Assembly (NCBI RefSeq): GCF_002102175.1
Contig: NZ_LQOX01000109.1
Coordinates: 28,610-92,609 of the forward strand
Origin: Mycobacterium gastri
GTDB lineage: Bacteria; Actinomycetota; Actinomycetes; Mycobacteriales; Mycobacteriaceae
Reading direction: 5' to 3'
Length of the DNA: 64,000 nt
The position numbers were made by a program, and so were the translations under genes. Below, in pieces: positions 29,594-39,058 of the stretch. Numbering within the stretch: the first letter of the stretch is position 1; every line of letters begins with the position of its first letter. Under the pieces are notes generated by a model that saw only the letters and a program-made list of their open reading frames with translations, was not told the DNA's origin and did not search any database.

Positions 29594-30676
29594 ATGACGG
29601 CAACCGAAACCGGCCCCGAAACCAGTGAGGAATTCGGCAACAGAATCGTGGCGGCTATCGACAGCGCGGGTCTGGCGATCCTGCTCAGTGTCGGCCATCA
29701 GACCAGGTTGCTGGACACGATGGCAGAGCTGCCGCCGTCGACCAGCGCCCAGATCGCCGAGGCGGCGGGGCTGCATGAGCGCTACGTCCGGGAATGGCTG
29801 GGTGGCGCGACCGCCGCGCAGGTCGTCGACTACGACCCCGGGAACGCGACGTATGCGCTGCCCGCGCATAGGGCGGCAGCCCTTACCCGAGCCGCCGGGC
29901 CCAACAACCTGGCCCGTGTCACGCAGTTCATCGCGTTGCTCGGTGAAGTCGAGCAAAAGGTCATTGACTGCTTCCGGGTGGGCGGGGGCGTGCCCTACAG
30001 CGATTATCCGCGCTTCCACACGCTGATGGCCGAGATGAGCGGTGAGGTGTTCGACGCCACCCTCGTCGACGTGGTCTTGCCATTGGTCGAGGGCCTGCCG
30101 GAGCGTCTGCGGGCCGGCGTCGAGGTGGCCGATTTCGGTTGCGGCAGCGGGCATGCGGTGAACCTGATGGCACAGGCGTTCCCGCAAAGCCGGTTCACCG
30201 GCATCGACTTCTCGGAGGCGGCGGTGGCGACGGGCGCCGCGGAGGCGGCTGCGCTTGGCCTGAAAAACGCCGCATTCGAGCGACATGACTTGGCGCAGCT
30301 CGACAAGGTCCCCGAAAAAATTGCCGCGTACGACGTGATCACCGCCTTCGACACCATCCACGACCAAGCGCAGCCAGCGCGGGTGCTGCAGAACATCTAT
30401 CGAGCCCTGAGACCCGGTGGTGTGCTGCTGATGGTCGACATCAAAGCGTCGAGCCGACTCGAGGACAACATCGGTGTCCCGCTGAGCACCTACCTGTACA
30501 CCACGTCGATGATGCATTGCATGACGGTGTCGTTGGCGCTGGACGGCGTGGGGTTGGGGACCGTGTGGGGCCGCCAGGTGGCCACCTCGATGCTCGCCGA
30601 CGCCGGCTTCAGTGACGTGTACGTGTCCGAGATCGAATCAGATCCGTTGAACAACTACTACATCGCCAGGAAGTGA
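29594..30676 (+). CDS. SAM-dependent methyltransferase with winged-helix N-terminus (Rv2258c-like)
   Basis: A 360-residue protein. Residues 1-110 form a winged-helix-like dimerisation region ([19 protein letters not shown]). A class I methyltransferase domain follows with motif [11 protein letters not shown] near 180 and [10 protein letters not shown]. This two-part design and length match Rv2258c. Start ATG 29594 is chosen by homology; no clear ribosome site precedes it, and the frame is open upstream into a PGRS shard. The esterase gene follows after 13 bases. Confidence 0.83.
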   Translation: MTATETGPETSEEFGNRIVAAIDSAGLAILLSVGHQTRLLDTMAELPPSTSAQIAEAAGLHERYVREWLGGATAAQVVDYDPGNATYALPAHRAAALTRAAGPNNLARVTQFIALLGEVEQKVIDCFRVGGGVPYSDYPRFHTLMAEMSGEVFDATLVDVVLPLVEGLPERLRAGVEVADFGCGSGHAVNLMAQAFPQSRFTGIDFSEAAVATGAAEAAALGLKNAAFERHDLAQLDKVPEKIAAYDVITAFDTIHDQAQPARVLQNIYRALRPGGVLLMVDIKASSRLEDNIGVPLSTYLYTTSMMHCMTVSLALDGVGLGTVWGRQVATSMLADAGFSDVYVSEIESDPLNNYYIARK

Positions 30677-30689
30677 AGCGCCGGACTCG

Positions 30690-31508
30690 ATGGCCGCTTT
30701 GGATGTTCTTGACGACTGGCCGGTGCCCGCTGCCGCCGCGGCGGTAATCGGACCCGACGGTGTGCTGGCCACCCATGGCGATACCACGCAGGTGTTCACG
30801 CTCGCGTCGGTCACCAAGCCGTTGGTGGCCCGCGCCGCGCAGATCGCCGTCGAGGAAGGCGTCGTCGACCTCGACACCCCGGCGGGGCCACCCGGGTCCA
30901 CGATCCGTCATCTGCTGGCGCACGCATCCGGGCTGGCGATGCACTCGGCGAAGGAGCTGGCACGGCCCGGCGCCCGCCGGATGTATTCCAACTACGGCTT
31001 CACTGTGCTTGCCGAAGCAGTGCAGCGGGAATCGGGAATCGAATTCGGCAGCTATCTGACCCAGGCGGTGTTCGAGCCATTGGGCATGGCGACCACCCGG
31101 CTGCATGGCGGTGCGGCCGCAGCCGGGTTCGGCGCCACCTCGACGGTCACCGACTTGGCATTGTTCGCCGGTGATCTGTTGCGCCCGTCGACGGTCTCCC
31201 GGCAGATGCACGACGTGGCGACCACCGTGCAGTTCCCGCGCCTGGACGGGGTGTTGCCCGGATACGGTGTCCAGCGCCCCAATGACTGGGGGCTGGGGTT
31301 TGAGATCAGGGATGCCAAGTCGCCGCACTGGACGGGTACCCGCAATTCGCCGCGAACGTACGGCCATTTCGGTCAGGCAGGCGGGTTCATCTGGGCCGAT
31401 CCCGACGCGGACTTGGCGCTGGTGGTCCTCACGGATCGTGATTTCGGCGAGTGGGCCCGAGGGCCCTGGCCGGCGATTTCGGACTCGGTTTTGGCCGAGC
31501 ACAGCTAA
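30690..31508 (+). CDS. Serine beta-lactamase-fold esterase (Rv2257c-like)
   Basis: A 272-residue penicillin-binding-protein/class C beta-lactamase fold. Catalytic S-V-T-K near residue 40, the Y-S-N motif in R-M-Y-S-N-Y-G-F, and H-F-G-Q-A-G-G near the end in place of KTG. No signal peptide is visible, so it probably acts in the cytoplasm as an esterase or amidase rather than on peptidoglycan. In operon with the preceding methyltransferase. Confidence 0.82.
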   Translation: MAALDVLDDWPVPAAAAAVIGPDGVLATHGDTTQVFTLASVTKPLVARAAQIAVEEGVVDLDTPAGPPGSTIRHLLAHASGLAMHSAKELARPGARRMYSNYGFTVLAEAVQRESGIEFGSYLTQAVFEPLGMATTRLHGGAAAAGFGATSTVTDLALFAGDLLRPSTVSRQMHDVATTVQFPRLDGVLPGYGVQRPNDWGLGFEIRDAKSPHWTGTRNSPRTYGHFGQAGGFIWADPDADLALVVLTDRDFGEWARGPWPAISDSVLAEHS

Positions 31509-31652
31509 TCCGGACTGCACACTAGCGCAACACCGGTCCCACAAGGCACAATAGACACGCAAGACAACAATAATTTCAGGGTAGGCATCTCGCTCGCTCG
31601 GGTTCGCCAGGTCGTTGGGGAAGACGTCCCTCGCGGAACCGAAGGAGCAGAG

Positions 31653-32165
31653 ATGCGTGCGTCGAATCAGTTCGCCGACGTGACGACCGGCGTGGTGTAC
31701 ATCCACGCTTCGCCCGCGGCGGTATGCCCGCATGTCGAGTGGGCGTTGTCGTCGACCCTGCAGGCCAAGGCGAATCTGGTCTGGACGCCGCAGCCGGCGA
31801 TGCCCGGGCAATTGCGTGCGGTCACCAACTGGGTGGGGCCGGTGGGCACCGGCGCCCGGCTGGCCAATGCGTTGCGTTCGTGGTCGGTGCTGCGGTTCGA
31901 GGTCACCGAGGATCCCAGCCCAGGAGTCGACGGGCAGCGGTTCAGCCACACCCCGCAGCTGGGTTTGTGGAGCGGTGCGATGAGCGCCAACGGCGACATC
32001 ATGGTGGGGGAGATGCGGCTGCGGACGTTGATGGCGCAGGGCGCTGACACCCTTGCCGCCGAGCTGGATTCGGTGCTGGGAACTGCGTGGGACGAGGCGC
32101 TCGAGGTGTACCGAGACGGTGGCGACGCGGGTGAGGTCGCGTGGTTGAGCCGCGGAGTCGGTTAG
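31653..32165 (+). CDS. DUF3145 protein (Rv2256c-like)
   Basis: A 170-residue cytoplasmic protein conserved in Actinobacteria (DUF3145). It starts M-R-A-S-N-Q-F-A-D-V-T-T-G-V-V-Y-I-H-A-S-P, and G-E-M-R-L-R-T-L-M lies in the C-terminal half. GGAGCAGAG precedes the ATG. Function unknown. The 144 bases before it likely hold its promoter. Confidence 0.88.
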   Translation: MRASNQFADVTTGVVYIHASPAAVCPHVEWALSSTLQAKANLVWTPQPAMPGQLRAVTNWVGPVGTGARLANALRSWSVLRFEVTEDPSPGVDGQRFSHTPQLGLWSGAMSANGDIMVGEMRLRTLMAQGADTLAAELDSVLGTAWDEALEVYRDGGDAGEVAWLSRGVG

Positions 32166-32198
32166 CTAACCCCGGCGCGACTCCTTCGGGTCGCAGTA

Positions 32199-32633
32199 TT
32201 AACTGAGTTTTTCCGGGACGATGCGTCCCCGGGGCGAGCCTGGCGAGGATGGGTTCTGCGGTCGCGGTCCCAACGTGTGGTCGTGGGCATCGTTGTGTGA
32301 GTCGACGCATCCCTGGATCGAGGCGATCAGGTCGGGAACCAGAGAATGAAATGCATACCGACACAACGACTTATCGGTCAGCTCGGGTAACCAGCGGTCC
32401 GCCTGGAACTTGACAAGCCACTGTTGGACATCGGGTGCTTGTGGGTGGAGGAGTGTCCAGGATCCAGCGATGCAGCGGACGGCATTGTTGGTGCCGATCT
32501 CCTGGATGGCGGGATCGAGGGCTTGCGGCCTCGCCCTCACGGGCCTGCCCTCGCGGTCGACGTCGGCTTGGCCGGAGCCGAAGTCGGGGGTAAGGGTGCC
32601 TGGTGTGCGCCGGAGCAAAAGACACCTGGTCAT
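32199..32633 (-). pseudogene. IS630-type transposase relic
   Basis: The frame keeps pieces of an IS630-family DDE transposase end: P-D-V-Q-Q-W-L, then A-D-R-W-L-P-E-L-T-D-K-S-L-C-R, then H-S-L-V-P-D-L-I-A-S-I and the closing H-N. These align in order with the usual W-L-x-x-H-P-R-F ... E-R-W-F-A-E-L-T-D-K-x-L-R-R-G-x-F-H-S-V-x-D-L. The T-P-T-x-x-S-W-L-N stretch between them is missing, so the gene is deleted internally and inactive. I could not place terminal inverted repeats. Confidence 0.65.
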
Positions 32634-32817
32634 CGGCGCCCACGGACAAGTCGGAGATCAACACCGGGCGACCGGGAAATTTCAGGCTGGGCAACCGGTC
32701 CGTAAATGGAATAGGAAATAAGACTGTTATATGCCATCGCAAGCTGAGACGCTATCCAACACCCAAACCGACCGTACAGTTATTTCAAGCCAAGCGCTAA
32801 TCAAAAACCATTATTAA

Positions 32818-32838
32818 TCAATAACATAGAGTTATTGA
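32818..32838. repeat. Perfect 8-bp inverted repeat in AT-rich gap
   Basis: TCAATAAC / GTTATTGA with a 5-base spacer lies in an AT-rich stretch (about 32700-32850) inside the 511-base gap before the secreted-protein gene at 33145. It could be a regulator site or the border of the nearby IS630 relic. The remaining gap sequence shows nothing else I can name. Confidence 0.45.
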
Positions 32839-33144
32839 CCTTCATCGATTCCGGCCCGCGATGCTGGTGCGTAGACGGCGCCGATGGCCTGATGTGTCGC
32901 GTTCACCGGTCCGCTTCAAGTTGACACCGCCGGCCCACCGTGCCGTAAACTGCCGCAAGTATGTTGCGACTTGTCCGAACTAGCGAGTCAATGCCGAATC
33001 TTTATCAGAACAAACCGGACTTCAGATTCTTAACGAGAAGGTCCGTTTACTTACGCTGCCTGGACGAAGCTCATTCACAAGTTCGGATCTTGACTTGAAA
33101 TCAGCCGTATGGGTTCAGCACGCTAAAGAAGGGTCGAAACACAA

Positions 33145-33489
33145 ATGAAGTCGTACCTCACTCGCCTTGGCGCCGCGACGTTGGGCTGTGCTGCGGTGAT
33201 TGTGTCTTCTGCCGCGGTTGCCAGCGCTGATCCACCGGACCCGCACAAGCCCAACATGACGATGGGCTACTGCCCGGGCGGGCGTTGGGGTTTTGGCGAG
33301 TTGGCCGTGTGCGACGGCGAGAAGTATCCCGACGGGTCGTTCTGGCACCAGTGGATGCGAACCTATATCACCGGGCCGCAGTGGTACTACGACTGCGTAG
33401 GCGGCGACGAGCCGCTGCCGGGTCCGCCACCGCCTGGTGGTTGCGACGGCGCGATTCCGCCCGACCAGCCTGACGCGCCCGCCACCTGA
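33145..33489 (+). CDS. Small secreted Cys-containing protein
   Basis: A 114-residue protein with a signal peptide (basic K-S-Y-L-T-R, hydrophobic core, cleavage after V-A-S-A). The mature ~85 residues contain Y-C-P-G-G-R-W-G-F-G, C-D-G-E-K-Y-P-D-G-S-F-W-H-Q-W and Y-Y-D-C-V-G-G, then a Pro-rich tail with G-G-C-D-G-A-I-P-P. Four mature cysteines suggest two disulfides. It belongs to a mycobacterial family of small exported proteins of unknown function that I recognise only by this motif. GAAGGG precedes the ATG. Confidence 0.82.
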   Translation: MKSYLTRLGAATLGCAAVIVSSAAVASADPPDPHKPNMTMGYCPGGRWGFGELAVCDGEKYPDGSFWHQWMRTYITGPQWYYDCVGGDEPLPGPPPPGGCDGAIPPDQPDAPAT

Positions 33490-33653
33490 GTTGGATCCGG
33501 TTGTCTGCGAAGCCCGACATCCGGCAGCAACCGCCGGCGGAGACGCCCACGCGGCGACGACGCGGGAACTGACGTTCACACCGCACCTGCGGTCTGAACC
33601 GAGACGCCCGAGCACGGCGATGGCGAACACCTCACCACAATTTTCGACACGCT

Positions 33654-34181
33654 TTAGACAACATTCTCCGGCTCAAAGGCCGGCTTGGCCGATACCGGCA
33701 TGTCGACATTTCCCTTGCAGGCGCCGCTGGTGATGTCGGTATGGAACACGCCGGTGAGGATTCCGTGCGGCCCGGGGGTATATACCGCAATGGAGTTGGC
33801 CGGGTCGTACTCGATTGTCCCGTCGGGCAGCAGGCAGTCCCATTTCCAGGCGGTCTCTCGCACCCATTGGGAGCCGTTCCAGGTGTATTCGATTGGGCGC
33901 TGGATGAACTCATTTTTGGCCGGCGGCCCATCGGTCACCGTGGCGATACAGACGCCCGCCGCACAGCTCGAGCTGAAGGAGTATTTGGCCCGGTGGGCGT
34001 ATTCTGGTGCACTCGCTGCGATGCTGGTTCCGGTTTTCGCGTTGGCCCCGAACGTCACGACGTATTGTCCATTCCAGCTCGGAGTCTCCTCGGCCGTCGC
34101 GCGGGGAGCTTCCGACATGCAGACACAACACAACGACGCGGCAGCCAGCGTGACGAGCGCGGTTTGGCGAAGCCCGGACAT
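33654..34181 (-). CDS. Secreted protein (Rv2253-like)
   Basis: A 175-residue exported protein with a signal peptide (L-A-A-A-S-L-C-C-V ... A-T-A-E-E) and a domain containing P-S-W-N-G-Q-Y-V-V-T, P-I-E-Y-T-W-N-G-S-Q-W-V-R-E and G-I-L-T-G-V-F-H-T-D-I-x-S-G-x-C-K-G-N, which match Rv2253. Function unknown. It is the third gene of a minus-strand run after the Rv2251- and Rv2252-like genes, 61 bases behind the latter. Confidence 0.88.
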   Translation of the reverse strand: MSGLRQTALVTLAAASLCCVCMSEAPRATAEETPSWNGQYVVTFGANAKTGTSIAASAPEYAHRAKYSFSSSCAAGVCIATVTDGPPAKNEFIQRPIEYTWNGSQWVRETAWKWDCLLPDGTIEYDPANSIAVYTPGPHGILTGVFHTDITSGACKGNVDMPVSAKPAFEPENVV

Positions 34182-34242
34182 CTTTCCTCCCTGATCGGGC
34201 TTGATCGGGTTTGAAAAGATGTCGGGTTCGGTGACCGAGTCG

Positions 34243-35193
34243 TTACACCGCTGAGGGATTGGGACGCAGCAGCTGTAGCGCGGCCGGAACCGCGGAGATC
34301 TCGGCGGGCAGCGGACACGCGAAGTCGCCGTCGGCGTACACGTTGATGCCGGGGCACTCGACGTCGACGGTCTTGGCCCGTGCGGTGGTCACCTCGTCCA
34401 GCTCGACGTGGGTGCCGTTCATGGCGGTGGGCAGGAAGCGGACCATTTTCGTCCGGGACGCCGAGGCCAACATGGTGATGTCGAGCAGGCCGTCGGAATG
34501 ATCGGCGTTGGGGCAGATGAGCAGCCCGCCGCCGTAGCTACGAGTATTGCCGAAGGCGGCAAGCGTGAGGTCGGTCTCGATTTCCCGAGCGCCGTCGAGG
34601 ACCAATCGGAACGGCAACATCCGCAGCTGCGACAGCTCGGCGAGCATCGCGAGGTAGTAGCGCAGGCGGCCATGCGGCCAACGCATCCGATTGGCTCGGT
34701 CGGTCACCAGCGAATCGAATCCGGTTGCCGCCACGGTGCCGAACCATTTGTCGACCCCCGCGCGGTCACGGATCCGGCCCAGGTCAACGGTTTCCGTCCA
34801 GCCGTCGACGACGATGTCCGCGGCGGCTTCGGGATCCTTGGTGGGAATCCCGAATTCGCGGGCGTGATCGTTGCCGGTGCCCGCCGGAATGATGCCCAGC
34901 GGAACATCGGTGCCCGCCAATACCTGCAGCGCATTGGAGATGACGCCGTCGCCGCCGGTGACGACGACGGCATCGGTGCCCTTCTCGACTGCGGCGGCAA
35001 GCAGATAGCGCGCATCTTCAGCGTTCTCACCGACGATTTCGATGACTTCCACCCCGCGATGATGCAACCGGGCCATCGCACGTTGCGAGGCCTGGACCGC
35101 GGCGCCGTGCCCAGAGACAGGATTGGTCAGCGCAGTCACCTTGGCGATCTCGCGCCGGCGCGGTTGCCGGGAGACAGGGTTCTCGGCGGTCAC
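34243..35193 (-). CDS. Diacylglycerol/lipid kinase (Rv2252-like)
   Basis: A 316-residue DAGK-family kinase: G-G-D-G-V nucleotide motif and I-P-A-G-T-G-N-D at about 100, then the C-terminal beta-sandwich with V-Y-A-D-G-D. Rv2252 was reported to act in phosphatidylinositol-mannoside metabolism by phosphorylating diacylglycerol. The GTG start overlaps the stop of the upstream oxidase gene by 4 bases (GTGA), which couples the two. Confidence 0.88.
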   Translation of the reverse strand: MTAENPVSRQPRRREIAKVTALTNPVSGHGAAVQASQRAMARLHHRGVEVIEIVGENAEDARYLLAAAVEKGTDAVVVTGGDGVISNALQVLAGTDVPLGIIPAGTGNDHAREFGIPTKDPEAAADIVVDGWTETVDLGRIRDRAGVDKWFGTVAATGFDSLVTDRANRMRWPHGRLRYYLAMLAELSQLRMLPFRLVLDGAREIETDLTLAAFGNTRSYGGGLLICPNADHSDGLLDITMLASASRTKMVRFLPTAMNGTHVELDEVTTARAKTVDVECPGINVYADGDFACPLPAEISAVPAALQLLRPNPSAV

Positions 35194-36800
35194 GGAATCA
35201 GCTTGCCGGGATTGAGAATTCCGGCCGGATCCAGTGTCGCTTTGATTGCGCGCAGCAACTGCACACCCAGATCGCCGACCTCCTGACGCATCCAGGGGCG
35301 GTGGTCGGCGCCAATCGCGTGGTGGTGGGTAATGGTGCCGCCGTTGGCCATGATCGCGTCCGATGCGGCCTTCTTGGCTGCCATCCACTGCTCGATCGGA
35401 TTGCCTCGCTGCCCCGCGACGACGGTGAAGTACAGCGACGCCCCGGTCGGATACACGTGCGACACATGGCACATCACCAGCGCCGGGGTACCCGATTCCG
35501 CCAGTGACGTGGACAGCGCCTCAGTGACCGCGGCTTTCAGGGCCGCGATGTTGGACCAGTCGGTGGCGGTCTCCAGCGTCTCGCATAGCGCGCCGGCCGC
35601 CAGCAGCGAATCCCGCAGATAGGGCGCGGCGTACCGGCCGCGCTCCCAGGCCTGCGCCGGCCCCTCGCCCAGTGACGTTCCGCCGTGGGCTGCCAGCAAC
35701 GCGCGCGTCTCGGCGTGCCGGCTTTCGGCGTGTTCCTTGGTGCCCTCGAAGAGGGTGAGCCCCAAACAGCCGCCGGTGATTTGGTTTTCACCGATCGATT
35801 CGGTGGTGGCGAGGTTCACGCCGGTCTCGGCCTCATCGGAGAGGCGGACGACGGTGGGTCCGGTTCCGGTTTGGGTGACCGCACGCAGCGCCGCGACGCC
35901 GGTAGCGAAGTCGGGGAACGACCAGGCTTCGTAGCGCGTCGTTTCCGGTATCCGGTGTACCCGCAACCGCACCTTGGTGATGACGCCGAAGGCACCTTCC
36001 GAGCCGATCGCCAGTTGGCGCAGGTCCGGACCTGCCGCCGAGGCCGCTACCCGGCCCAGATCCAGCACACCCACCGGAGTGATCATGCGCAGCCCGAGAA
36101 TCATGTCGTTGAACCGGCCATAGCCGGCGGAATCCTGGCCGGAGGAACGGGTTGCCGCGAAACCGCCGATGGTGGCGAAGAGGAAGCTTTGCGGGAAGTG
36201 CCCGAGCGAGAAGCCGTGCTCACCAAGCAGGCGTTCGGCCTCGGGACCGGTCACGCCGGCCCCCAATTCCGCTATGCCCGAAACTTCGTCGAGAAAGTGA
36301 AGTTGGTTGAAGCGCCGCAAATCCAGCGAGATCACCGCGCCGAACTCGCCGCGGTCGGGATCAAGCCCGCCGACGACGTTGGTGCCGCCGCCGAAGGGGA
36401 CGACGGCGATGCCGTGGTCGGAGCAATACCGCAGGATCGCGGCGACAGTCCCGTCATCACCGGGCAGCAACACCGCGTCGGGAGCATCCTGAGGACCAGT
36501 GTCCTTTCGCCGCAGCATGTCTGGTGTCGACTTACCGCCCGCGTGCAGCAACCGGTCGCGGTCGGCGGCGCGGAAGTATTCGGCGCCGACGATTTCGGCC
36601 AGCGCGTCCCGGTCGGCCTGCGACAAGGTGGACGGGCGCAGAGTCACCTGATTCGGATTAAGCTCTGCTTCATCCGAATCACCAAGGCCGACAACCTGTT
36701 TCAGCAGAGCACGGACGCTGTCGGAGAGCGGCTTCGCAGCGGCGGGATCTCCCCACGCATTCCATTTCATGGGCGGAAGGAGTTCCTCGAGATGTGTCAT
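35190..36800 (-). CDS. FAD-linked oxidase, alkyl-DHAP synthase-like (Rv2251-like)
   Basis: A 536-residue flavoprotein of the PCMH/VAO type. FAD motif V-P-F-G-G-G-T-N-V-V-G-G near 148, S-S-G-Q-D-S-A-G-Y-G-R-F near 228, I-G-S-E-G-A-F-G-V-I near 275, and the active-site H-H-H-A-I-G-A-D-H-R near 497 characteristic of alkyldihydroxyacetonephosphate synthases. The chemistry in mycobacteria is not settled. First gene of an oxidase-lipid kinase-secreted protein operon; divergent from the TetR gene with only 17 bases between start codons. Confidence 0.87.
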   Translation of the reverse strand: MTHLEELLPPMKWNAWGDPAAAKPLSDSVRALLKQVVGLGDSDEAELNPNQVTLRPSTLSQADRDALAEIVGAEYFRAADRDRLLHAGGKSTPDMLRRKDTGPQDAPDAVLLPGDDGTVAAILRYCSDHGIAVVPFGGGTNVVGGLDPDRGEFGAVISLDLRRFNQLHFLDEVSGIAELGAGVTGPEAERLLGEHGFSLGHFPQSFLFATIGGFAATRSSGQDSAGYGRFNDMILGLRMITPVGVLDLGRVAASAAGPDLRQLAIGSEGAFGVITKVRLRVHRIPETTRYEAWSFPDFATGVAALRAVTQTGTGPTVVRLSDEAETGVNLATTESIGENQITGGCLGLTLFEGTKEHAESRHAETRALLAAHGGTSLGEGPAQAWERGRYAAPYLRDSLLAAGALCETLETATDWSNIAALKAAVTEALSTSLAESGTPALVMCHVSHVYPTGASLYFTVVAGQRGNPIEQWMAAKKAASDAIMANGGTITHHHAIGADHRPWMRQEVGDLGVQLLRAIKATLDPAGILNPGKLIP

Positions 36801-36805
36801 GCGTT

Positions 36806-36824
36806 ACAGTATTGCATATGCTGT
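36806..36824. promoter_or_regulatory. Imperfect palindrome between oxidase and tetR starts
   Basis: ACAGTAT-TGCAT-ATGCTGT, arms matching at 6 of 7 positions. It occupies the gap between the two divergent starts and covers the ATG of the TetR gene (36818). It is the natural candidate for the TetR operator controlling both directions. With so short a gap, at least one transcript is probably leaderless. Confidence 0.55.
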
Positions 36825-37387
36825 CAACGAGTAATGCTCCCGAAAACATCGGGGCGCGCATACTTGCAGCGGCCGCGAGCTGTGTCCGCGAGCACGGTGT
36901 TGATAAGGTCGCACTCGCCGAGATCGCACGACGCGCGGGCGTCAGTCGCCCGACCGTTTACCGCCGGTGGCCGGACACGAGGTCGATCATCGCGGCGTTG
37001 CTGACCCGCCACATCACCGATGTGCTCGACGAATTGCCCCTCGATGGCGACGACCGTGAAGCCGTGGTGAGGCAAGTCGTCGCGGTGGCCGATCGGCTAC
37101 GGCGCGACGACTTGATCAAGGCGCTGATGCACTCGGACCTGGCCAGGGTTTACATCACCGAGCGCCTGGGCACCAGCCAGCAGTTCCTGATCGAGGGGCT
37201 CGCGGCGCGACTCAAAGTGGCACAACGAACGGGCAGCGTCCGCGCCGGCGACCCCCGTCAACTCGCGACCATGGTGCTGCTCATCGCCCAGTCGACGATC
37301 CAGTCCGTCGACATCGTCAATCCGATCCTCGATTCCCAAGCACTGGCTGCCGAACTCACCTACTCACTGAACGGATACCTGGCCTGA
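36818..37387 (+). CDS. TetR-family regulator (Rv2250c-like)
   Basis: A 189-residue TetR protein. The N-terminal HTH reads A-L-A-E-I-A-R-R-A-G-V-S-R-P-T-V-Y-R-R-W-P near 30-50; the C-terminal ligand domain is variable. The stop codon overlaps the glpD1 start (TGATG), so it is co-transcribed with glpD1 and likely regulates it together with the divergent oxidase operon. Start ATG 36818; an in-frame GTG at 36794 would overlap the divergent gene. Confidence 0.88.
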   Translation: MLSTSNAPENIGARILAAAASCVREHGVDKVALAEIARRAGVSRPTVYRRWPDTRSIIAALLTRHITDVLDELPLDGDDREAVVRQVVAVADRLRRDDLIKALMHSDLARVYITERLGTSQQFLIEGLAARLKVAQRTGSVRAGDPRQLATMVLLIAQSTIQSVDIVNPILDSQALAAELTYSLNGYLA

Positions 37388-38934
37388 TGCCCAATTCGAC
37401 CGCTCTGAACGCCGCGCGCCGCACTGCCGAACTGACCGCTCTGGCCGACGGGGAAGCGCTGGATGTGCTCGTCATCGGTGGCGGGATCACCGGTGTCGGG
37501 ATCGCGTTGGACGCCGCGTCCCGGGGCTTGCGGGTGGCCCTGGCCGAAAAGCACGACCTCGCGTTCGGAACCAGCCGGTGGAGCTCCAAACTGGTGCATG
37601 GCGGGTTGCGCTACCTGGCTAGCGGCAACGTGGGCATCGCCCGGCGCAGCGCGATCGAGCGCGGAATCCTGATGACCCGCAACGCCCCTCATCTGGTACA
37701 TGCGATGCCGCAGCTGGTCCCGCTGCTGCCGTCGATGGGTCACGTCAAACGCGCGCTGGTGCGCACCGGGTTCCTGGCCGGTGACGCGTTACGCATGCTG
37801 GCCGGCACGCCGTCCTCGACGCTGCCCCGATCGCGCACCATCCCGGCGCAGCGCGTGATCGAGATGGCGCCGACCGTGCGGCGTGACGGCCTTGCCGGCG
37901 GCTTGCTGGCTTACGACGGGCAATTGATCGACGACGCCCGACTGGTAGTTGCGGTCGCGCGCACCGCGGCCCAGCACGGCGCCCGGATCCTGACTTACGT
38001 TGGCGCATCGAACGCGACGGGCACTTCGGCGCGGTTGACCGATCAGCGCACCGGCCAAACCTTCGATGTGTCCGCCCGCGCCGTCATCAACGCCGCGGGA
38101 GTGTGGGGCGGCCAGATCGACCCCTCGCTGAAGTTACGGCCCAGCCGTGGAACACATCTCGTATTCGACGCCGATGCCTTCGGGAATCCGACTGCGGCGC
38201 TGACTATTCCGATTCCCGGTGAGCTCAACCGCTTCGTGTTCGCCATGCCCGAGCAGCTGGGCCGGGTTTACCTCGGTCTGACCGACGAAGATGCTCCCGG
38301 CCCGATTCCGGATGTGCCAGAACCATCTTCGGAAGAGATCATGTTCCTGCTGGACACGGTCAACACCGCGCTGACAACCAAACTGCAGACCACCGATGTC
38401 ATCGGTGCCTACGCCGGGCTGCGGCCACTGATCGACACCGGAGAGGGCCGCACCGCTGACGTTTCCCGCGACCACGCCGTCATCGAATCCCCGTCGCGGG
38501 TGATCAGCGTGGTCGGCGGCAAGCTGACCGAATACCGGTATATGGCCGAGGATGTGCTGAACCGTGCGATCAGCCTGCGGCACTTGCGCGCCGGTGATTG
38601 CCGGACTCGCAACCTGCCGCTGATCGGTGCGCCGGCGAACCCCGGGCCTTGCCCACAGGGATCGGCGGCCGGCTTGCCCGGGTCATTGGTGGCGCGTTAC
38701 GGCGCCGAGGCGGCCAATGTGATCACCACCGCCACCTGCGAGCGTCCCATCGAAGCGGTCGCCGACGGCATCGACGTAACCCGGGCCGAGTTCGAGTACG
38801 CAGTGACCCATGAGGGTGCACTGGATGTCGACGACATCCTGGATCGCCGAACCCGAATCGGCCTGGTGCCCCGCGACCGTGAGCGTGTTGTCGCCGTCGC
38901 TGAGGAGTTCCTCGCAGGGGCCGCACCGGGGTAG
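37387..38934 (+). CDS. glpD1: Glycerol-3-phosphate dehydrogenase GlpD1
   Basis: A 515-residue membrane-associated FAD enzyme oxidising glycerol-3-phosphate to dihydroxyacetone phosphate with electrons to quinone. FAD motif V-I-G-G-G-I-T-G-V-G near 31, G-T-S-R-W-S-S-K-L-V-H-G-G-L-R-Y-L signature near 60, and the C-terminal DAO region with the G-G-K-L-T-E-Y-R motif near 378. Coupled to the tetR gene upstream and convergent with accD6 across 124 bases in which I see no strong terminator hairpin. Confidence 0.92.
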   Translation: MPNSTALNAARRTAELTALADGEALDVLVIGGGITGVGIALDAASRGLRVALAEKHDLAFGTSRWSSKLVHGGLRYLASGNVGIARRSAIERGILMTRNAPHLVHAMPQLVPLLPSMGHVKRALVRTGFLAGDALRMLAGTPSSTLPRSRTIPAQRVIEMAPTVRRDGLAGGLLAYDGQLIDDARLVVAVARTAAQHGARILTYVGASNATGTSARLTDQRTGQTFDVSARAVINAAGVWGGQIDPSLKLRPSRGTHLVFDADAFGNPTAALTIPIPGELNRFVFAMPEQLGRVYLGLTDEDAPGPIPDVPEPSSEEIMFLLDTVNTALTTKLQTTDVIGAYAGLRPLIDTGEGRTADVSRDHAVIESPSRVISVVGGKLTEYRYMAEDVLNRAISLRHLRAGDCRTRNLPLIGAPANPGPCPQGSAAGLPGSLVARYGAEAANVITTATCERPIEAVADGIDVTRAEFEYAVTHEGALDVDDILDRRTRIGLVPRDRERVVAVAEEFLAGAAPG

Positions 38935-39058
38935 TGGAACTGAGTCCTATCGGCATGCCAAAGCGAACAGCGCGCTGTCGGTGCCGGTGACGAGCAGACA
39001 CCCAATCGCGTTCCGCCGGGCTGTGGCGTGCGATTCTGCGACTGCTCGCGGTCAGAAA

